Assembly: GCA_030683155.1 (NCBI GenBank)
Contig: JAUXMV010000071.1
Coordinates: forward strand, 1 to 46,975
DNA from: Bacteroidales bacterium
GTDB taxonomy: Bacteria; Bacteroidota; Bacteroidia; Bacteroidales; F082
Direction of reading: 5' to 3'
Length of the DNA: 46,975 nt
This document shows, in pieces, positions 42,165 through 46,975 of this stretch. How positions within the stretch are numbered: position 1 is the first letter of the stretch; each line of letters starts with the position of its first letter. The translations under genes were made by a program, and so were the position numbers. The notes under the pieces were generated by a model. The model was given only the letters and a program-made list of their open reading frames with translations. It ran no database searches and had not been told where the DNA came from.

Positions 42165-45100
42165 TTATAAAGATTTTCTGCTATCATAGAGTATTTGAAC
42201 CAAACGAAATTTATCGAAAGTAGTTTCAATGGCATTTTGAACCAAAGAAATTGGTACATAAGAAACATCTTGCGACACATTGTTCGCTTTCCCTCTGCCT
42301 GAAGTAATTACAACCTTTTTACTGTTTGCTTCGCCGGAAATTATTTCATTTAGGATTAAATCTATTGCGGTATCGCTTTTTTCATTTTTGTCAATAAGCA
42401 ATTTCTCAAGAATACCAAGATGAATAACAACAAAGGAGGATCTATCAATATATCTTTTAATAAATTCCACAATTTTTCCTTTCTCTTCCATTAAGTTTTT
42501 CTTATTAAGATCAGGATCAATGTCGTTTCGTAAAGGAATAAATATGCCCATTTGCTTGAAATAAGTAGCAAATGGGATTTTGTCAGCATATTTTTTTTTA
42601 TGAATTACTATGCTTTTTTGAATCCTTTCATCAATAATAATAACATTTGTGAAAATAGTTTCTAAGTATGGTTCAGCATATTTGGATTCGTTAAATAAAC
42701 CAGGCTCCAAATCAGGTCGTAAATGATTTTTTGTCCAATGATGACCACATATCATTTCATGATAACTGCCATCTTCTAATTTGTTAATTATTTCCTCATC
42801 CGTCTTCATTGTAAGGCCATCATGGTGGTTATATAATTTCACATTTATATAGGCATTATCAATTTTTTGTTCAGGAAAAACTAGATTTTCATCATGTGCA
42901 TCACATGATAACAAATTTACAGACTTTTTATATTGCTTTGCCCAGGAACACCAACAAGCATCAATAAATTTCATGCGATTATCAAATGATTGTTCCACTT
43001 CAAAATAAATTTGTCGCTTTGGTAGGGAAGCTGTAAGTGAGATAGAGGCATCTTGAAATTTTCTGAAATCATTTTCACTGCCCATATATACCAAAAATTT
43101 ATGGTTGAATGTATCTGTCTGTGTATCGTCTGGTTCAATAAACTCGATTCCATATTTTAACAACGCTTTCCTGTCATTATTCTTAATTAATACATTATTG
43201 CTCAGCAGATCAGCTTGATCACACACAACGAGAACCTCCTTTGGCTTACTTAAATAAAACTTGTACCCCAATGCGAATAAATCATCCTTATTACCCACAT
43301 CATCTTTTGGCTGCTCATAAGCATACATAATCATGGGTATGTTTACTTTCTTCTCTTTATCAAAATATGGGTCACCGTTTTGATAAACGTCATTATTGAA
43401 TAAATTATATTTTGGGTTTACAACCTCAGTTACCGGCAATTTACGCAAGTAGGCGGCACAAGTTGCCATCTCAATAGTCCCCAGACTGTTATCGCGTAAC
43501 CTGCTTTCATCTTCTTCATGCCATATTGAATCATCAAAAGATAAGTTTCTTTTTTCTACCAGATTACCAATAATTGACTTAGGCCTGTATACCTCAGAAA
43601 AAAACCTTACTTCGTAAAAATCATGATTTTGAATATAATCTTGAATCATTATTTTCAATGTAAGTTCATTTTCTTTCTCCGTCAATTCACCATGCTTTAC
43701 AGTATTTCTTATTACGTTACTCCAAATAATGTACATCGCCTGGCATCCTAATACATCGTTAGGTACTGCAATAGGCAAGTCATACTCATCATTCAACTCC
43801 TCTTTGTCTTTAAATATTTTAAATTTATACCAAAGTGTACTATCCTCAATGCCGGAAATACGGTTGTTGAAAATAAGGTTGTTATTAAAAGGAACAAATA
43901 TATCCTGATAAAAATCAAGTGTTGTTAATGAATTAGGGTCGGTTGTTGCCACATCTGCCCTGAAGTCCATACGGGTTTTTAGGAATCGGTTAAAATATCC
44001 CATTAGATTAGGGTAAATCGATCTTTCATTATTGTTAGAGTTTTTAAAGGTGAATTTCTCCAATAATTCTTTCCCTTGTTGCCCTATGTTTAGATTTTCT
44101 TGCTGAAGATTTGAATTTGGAATAAATTTATATTGGCCATCGGTTTCATTAAAAGAAAAGTCGTCAATTGATTTGTAGGCATCAAGTACATGTCCCAGAT
44201 CATGACTATCAGTGCGCGCATATAACTGTGATAATGCTGCTTTGGCATTGCTCTTAATTGCAGACTTATTCATATTTGCAAGCTCAATATCCTTCTCTTT
44301 AAGAATCGATACAGCTTCAGCTTCTATACTAATTAATTGATCTTTCTGTTCACGAATTTCCTTATCTTGATTGTGTATATGAGCATTCTTATCTCTAATT
44401 GATTCCTCCATTGCTCGTGATTGTGATTCTAATCTTTCTTGCTTCTTTGCACTCTTCTTTAATTTCTTCCTGTAAATAGTAAAATTCAATATTGTAACGA
44501 TAAGTAAAAATACAAAAACAAACCATGCAACATTTCTTGCTCTTCTAGCGATTGTTAGTTTTCCTTTTGCATCTTCTAATAATTCATTGGTGCTACCAAG
44601 TATTATATTGGCCTTTATTAGAGTGTCCTGAGTATTTTTGATTGTTTGCTTCAGTTTGTTATAAAATATACTATCATTAAATACTTTCGTCCTTAGTGTA
44701 TCAAATTTTTTTAATTGGATACTATATTCATATCTCAGTGAGTCAAAAATGTATTTTTGATATTCGATTTCACGCTCATAAAAGTCAATATTTTTATAAT
44801 ATTGGTCAGCTAAATTATTATGTTTAATTTCATTCAATTCATTGATTTCATTGGTATGAAAATTAATGTTTCTAAAATATCTTCCGGCAAAAATATCTGC
44901 AGAATCGTTATATTTTTGTAATCCTTCTTTTTCAAATAGACCACTATATAATAAATATGCAATATAGTTTCCTCTATTTAAATAAAAATCACTTACTTCT
45001 TTGTTTTTGAATCCCTCACGTACACTTAATAATCCTTCATTAAACTTTCCAAGTCTTCTATACAAATTACCTTTTTCAAATAAGTAAAAAGAATTGAGCC

Positions 45101-46535
45101 AATTTAATTTGAACATTCTACTTATTTCAACAGCTCTGTTAATATTGTGGATTGTCTCTTTTTCATCATTTATTTTTTCATAGTCATAAGCAAGCCATTG
45201 AAATCCATTTGAAAAGTTAACAATATCTTTTATCGAATTATTGTCAAATGCAGCAATTATACATAATTTATTAAAATAAATGGAGAGAAAAGCATTTCGG
45301 GTTTCATAATAATTTGCTAATCCTTTAAATAAATAGTAATCTTCCCTTTGCATATAGATGTTATTACAAAAGTGTTTGAAACCATCATCAAAATAGCCTT
45401 TTAAAGTATCAACTTCATCCTCCATTAGATTTAAATGCGATTGATTAATCAGATAGAAGGTTATTTGTGATTCGCGTATTTTGGAATAATTTTGTTTCAT
45501 TATATTATTGACCAGTGAATAGTAATAAGCTGAATTTTGAAAGTGAGGTAGCGATTTTTCATCGTAGAGGTTATTACTCCGGCCTAAATAGTTCAATCCT
45601 ATTTTATATTCAATCCTGCCGGCCTCGTTAAATAAACTATTCTTCGTAGCAATATCAAGCGCTTGAAAGTAGGTGCTTAAAGCTAAGGTCAGATTTTCTT
45701 GGGATTTTAAAAAATCTCCAATAAGCTCTAAACTTTTAATTTGGCCTAATACAGAACCATACGAGGTCTCACCATTACTGACATCTACTATTGTTTCAAT
45801 ATCTTCATTTTTTAATTCATTCGTATCCAAAGCAATACCCATGTATTTATGTAATATAACAGATACTTGCTGCAGTGAATCCTTATAGGCCAAATCATAA
45901 GCTTCATCTATGTAATCCTTAAAAATTAAATCACTAGTATAATAGTAAATCACACGAGACTTGAAAAAGTCTGGGGTGGGATCATTTTTAGCATTAGAAT
46001 AATCAAACATGTAAAAAAAGTGTTTCCCAAAATACAGCAAACAATATATTTTTTGGTTCTTATACTTAAGGTTAGAAATTTGGTTACTGATGACTTGAGC
46101 TTCAGTTGAATAATATGAAGATAAATACACAGGTAAGGAATCTATATTATCGATTATGGTTTTGAATAGTTCATCCGTATTATACCAAACTGAAAAGTTT
46201 TCATTTGAAAAAGAATATTTAGGTACTCCTTTCATTAAAAATTGACCGTACAGCGTATCAATTAATTTATCAAACTCATTATAATGATAAATTGTATTGT
46301 TGTATAAGAGGTCAAATTGCATATATGTAGTGTCCAGATATGAGCCATCATAATATTGACGCTCTTTATTTTCAGGAGTATAAGCCGCTCTATCGTTTTT
46401 CTTTATAATACGTATTTTATTCTTAAAAGAATAATTTTGATTAAGAGTATCTGGAATAGATGCCTGGATATTAGAGGAAATTCCAAAAATGAAGAATAAC
46501 AATGTTAGTATCATTAACGTCTTTAATTGGCACAT
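42165..46535 (-). CDS. Large membrane histidine-kinase-like sensor, first gene of the operon
   Basis: 1456 aa from the ATG at 46535; a TTG six bases upstream is possible. A signal peptide (LKTLMILTLLFFIFGISSNIQA) precedes about 640 periplasmic residues made of TPR-like helical repeats. A transmembrane helix (VAWFVFVFLLIVTILNFTIY, about 670-690) and a coiled coil (about 690-770) follow. The likely phospho-acceptor is in DSHDLGHVLDAYKS (about 777). WSNVIRNTVKHGEL (about 940) is an N-box of a GHKL ATPase, and SLGTIEMATCAAYLRKLP a G-box-like stretch. The last ~400 residues form an unassigned domain containing YHEMICGHHWTKNHLRPDL and VVITSGRGK. Three receiver proteins are encoded downstream in the same operon, so it is the obvious phosphate donor. 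Confidence 0.8.
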   Translation of the reverse strand: MCQLKTLMILTLLFFIFGISSNIQASIPDTLNQNYSFKNKIRIIKKNDRAAYTPENKERQYYDGSYLDTTYMQFDLLYNNTIYHYNEFDKLIDTLYGQFLMKGVPKYSFSNENFSVWYNTDELFKTIIDNIDSLPVYLSSYYSTEAQVISNQISNLKYKNQKIYCLLYFGKHFFYMFDYSNAKNDPTPDFFKSRVIYYYTSDLIFKDYIDEAYDLAYKDSLQQVSVILHKYMGIALDTNELKNEDIETIVDVSNGETSYGSVLGQIKSLELIGDFLKSQENLTLALSTYFQALDIATKNSLFNEAGRIEYKIGLNYLGRSNNLYDEKSLPHFQNSAYYYSLVNNIMKQNYSKIRESQITFYLINQSHLNLMEDEVDTLKGYFDDGFKHFCNNIYMQREDYYLFKGLANYYETRNAFLSIYFNKLCIIAAFDNNSIKDIVNFSNGFQWLAYDYEKINDEKETIHNINRAVEISRMFKLNWLNSFYLFEKGNLYRRLGKFNEGLLSVREGFKNKEVSDFYLNRGNYIAYLLYSGLFEKEGLQKYNDSADIFAGRYFRNINFHTNEINELNEIKHNNLADQYYKNIDFYEREIEYQKYIFDSLRYEYSIQLKKFDTLRTKVFNDSIFYNKLKQTIKNTQDTLIKANIILGSTNELLEDAKGKLTIARRARNVAWFVFVFLLIVTILNFTIYRKKLKKSAKKQERLESQSRAMEESIRDKNAHIHNQDKEIREQKDQLISIEAEAVSILKEKDIELANMNKSAIKSNAKAALSQLYARTDSHDLGHVLDAYKSIDDFSFNETDGQYKFIPNSNLQQENLNIGQQGKELLEKFTFKNSNNNERSIYPNLMGYFNRFLKTRMDFRADVATTDPNSLTTLDFYQDIFVPFNNNLIFNNRISGIEDSTLWYKFKIFKDKEELNDEYDLPIAVPNDVLGCQAMYIIWSNVIRNTVKHGELTEKENELTLKIMIQDYIQNHDFYEVRFFSEVYRPKSIIGNLVEKRNLSFDDSIWHEEDESRLRDNSLGTIEMATCAAYLRKLPVTEVVNPKYNLFNNDVYQNGDPYFDKEKKVNIPMIMYAYEQPKDDVGNKDDLFALGYKFYLSKPKEVLVVCDQADLLSNNVLIKNNDRKALLKYGIEFIEPDDTQTDTFNHKFLVYMGSENDFRKFQDASISLTASLPKRQIYFEVEQSFDNRMKFIDACWCSWAKQYKKSVNLLSCDAHDENLVFPEQKIDNAYINVKLYNHHDGLTMKTDEEIINKLEDGSYHEMICGHHWTKNHLRPDLEPGLFNESKYAEPYLETIFTNVIIIDERIQKSIVIHKKKYADKIPFATYFKQMGIFIPLRNDIDPDLNKKNLMEEKGKIVEFIKRYIDRSSFVVIHLGILEKLLIDKNEKSDTAIDLILNEIISGEANSKKVVITSGRGKANNVSQDVSYVPISLVQNAIETTFDKFRLVQILYDSRKSL

Positions 46536-46631
46536 ATTCAATAATATTTAATGGTAAAGGTAAAAATTTAATGGACTTAATAAAAAATTTTATAAAAAAT
46601 TTATTTTCGGCTAAATTATACACCTGTAAAC

Positions 46632-46700
46632 TATCAAAAAGTATCAAAATCAAAGCTTCAATATCTGAAATTAGCCAAACTCAATTTTTTGATACTTTTT
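46632..46700. promoter_or_regulatory. TATCAAAA repeats upstream of the signalling operon
   Basis: TATCAAAA occurs at 46632-46639 and 46642-46649, ten bases apart, and inverted as TTTTGATA at 46687-46694. The longer arms AAAAAGTATCAAAA and TTTTGATACTTTTT are a perfect 14-bp inverted repeat 37 bases apart. They lie about 100-165 bases before the kinase start, as expected for a regulator site. No clear -7 box was fixed on the minus strand. Confidence 0.5.
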
Positions 46701-46825
46701 CACTGGTGTCTATTAAAAAATGTTATACCGATGCTGAATGATTTTGCGAGAAATTAACATCTGCCTGTTGAAAAAATAAATATTTGAATGTTTTATTCAA
46801 AAGCTAGTTGGATTTACTTTGCATC

Positions 46826-46975
46826 ATGTCAAATTTCTTAACACATAAGGAAATCTTGGATCTCAAATTGAGACACCGTAAGGCAGATCGGAAAACTGCG
46901 GACAAGATCAAGACTATATTGATGTTGGATCAGGGATATTCCTTCGAAGAAATAGCAAGAGTGCTGTTAGCGGAT
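46826..46975 (+). CDS. IS630-family transposase, N-terminal fragment cut by the window edge
   Basis: The first 50 codons run from MSNFLTHKEILDLKLRHRK to EEIARVLLAD without a stop. The LRHRKADRKTADKIKTILML segment and the following SFEEIARVLL are the N-terminal helix-turn-helix of IS630-type transposases. The catalytic part lies beyond the window. Whether this is a whole element cannot be seen. Confidence 0.75.
   Translation, partial: MSNFLTHKEILDLKLRHRKADRKTADKIKTILMLDQGYSFEEIARVLLAD

Overview
The window comes from a Bacteroidota (Bacteroidetes) chromosome. It is AT-rich, most starts lack Shine-Dalgarno sequences, TAnnTTTG-type -7 boxes are present, and typical families occur: a LruC-domain lipoprotein, a DUF5723-like barrel, DUF6908, a Bacteroidetes-type tyrosine integrase and IS4/IS630 transposases. 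No closer placement was attempted.

Layout. (1) 1-10.5 kb is chromosomal. A broken IS4-type transposase is interrupted by an 18-nt palindrome. A LamG/LruC surface lipoprotein carries one in-frame amber codon. preT-preA (NADH-dependent dihydropyrimidine dehydrogenase) sit on the minus strand. Three overlapping plus-strand genes (lipoprotein, DUF5723-like barrel, lipoprotein) probably form an envelope operon. (2) 10.85-26.5 kb is a prophage-like element next to tRNA-Ser(CGA), followed by a strong terminator and an integrase. Behind a complete IS4-family element (1589 bp, 19-bp perfect inverted repeats, 9-bp target duplication) lie minus-strand lysis genes (spanin-like lipoprotein, membrane protein, amidase, holin), a tail-fibre-like protein with 22-residue repeats, a portal, a capsid protein, a protease-scaffold protein and a 41-aa basic protein. 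The terminase genes diverge on the plus strand. I see no tape measure, tail tube, sheath or head-tail connector. (3) 26.5-30.9 kb holds a nuclease-like gene beside an attC-like palindrome, a candidate small RNA, and a run of small minus-strand genes (DUF6908-like, two paralogous CxxC proteins, a J-domain protein). (4) 30.9-33.5 kb is 2.6 kb without credible genes but densely filled with inverted repeats. Several of these share the same stem sequence and the same G-A mismatch. (5) 33.5-46.5 kb is one minus-strand operon of six genes: a 1456-aa membrane histidine-kinase-like sensor, a 225-aa unknown, a 256-aa receiver-like protein, a receiver-HerA/TraG-type ATPase fusion, a receiver-HEPN protein with an RX4H motif, and a second receiver protein. 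An IS630-family transposase begins at the right edge.

How the genes may work together. The six-gene operon is the best candidate for an undescribed system. A sensor kinase with periplasmic repeats could phosphorylate three receiver proteins, one carrying a DNA-translocase-type motor and another a probable HEPN ribonuclease. This would be a phosphorelay-controlled stress or defence module. The wiring is inferred; the domains are read from sequence.

The intergenic DNA of the element is also unusual. There are two copies of a structured repeat with compensatory base changes, a family of GTAGT/ACTAC palindromes that the IS has invaded, and GCGACTT/AGCGA low-complexity words at four loci, one of them inside a coding region.
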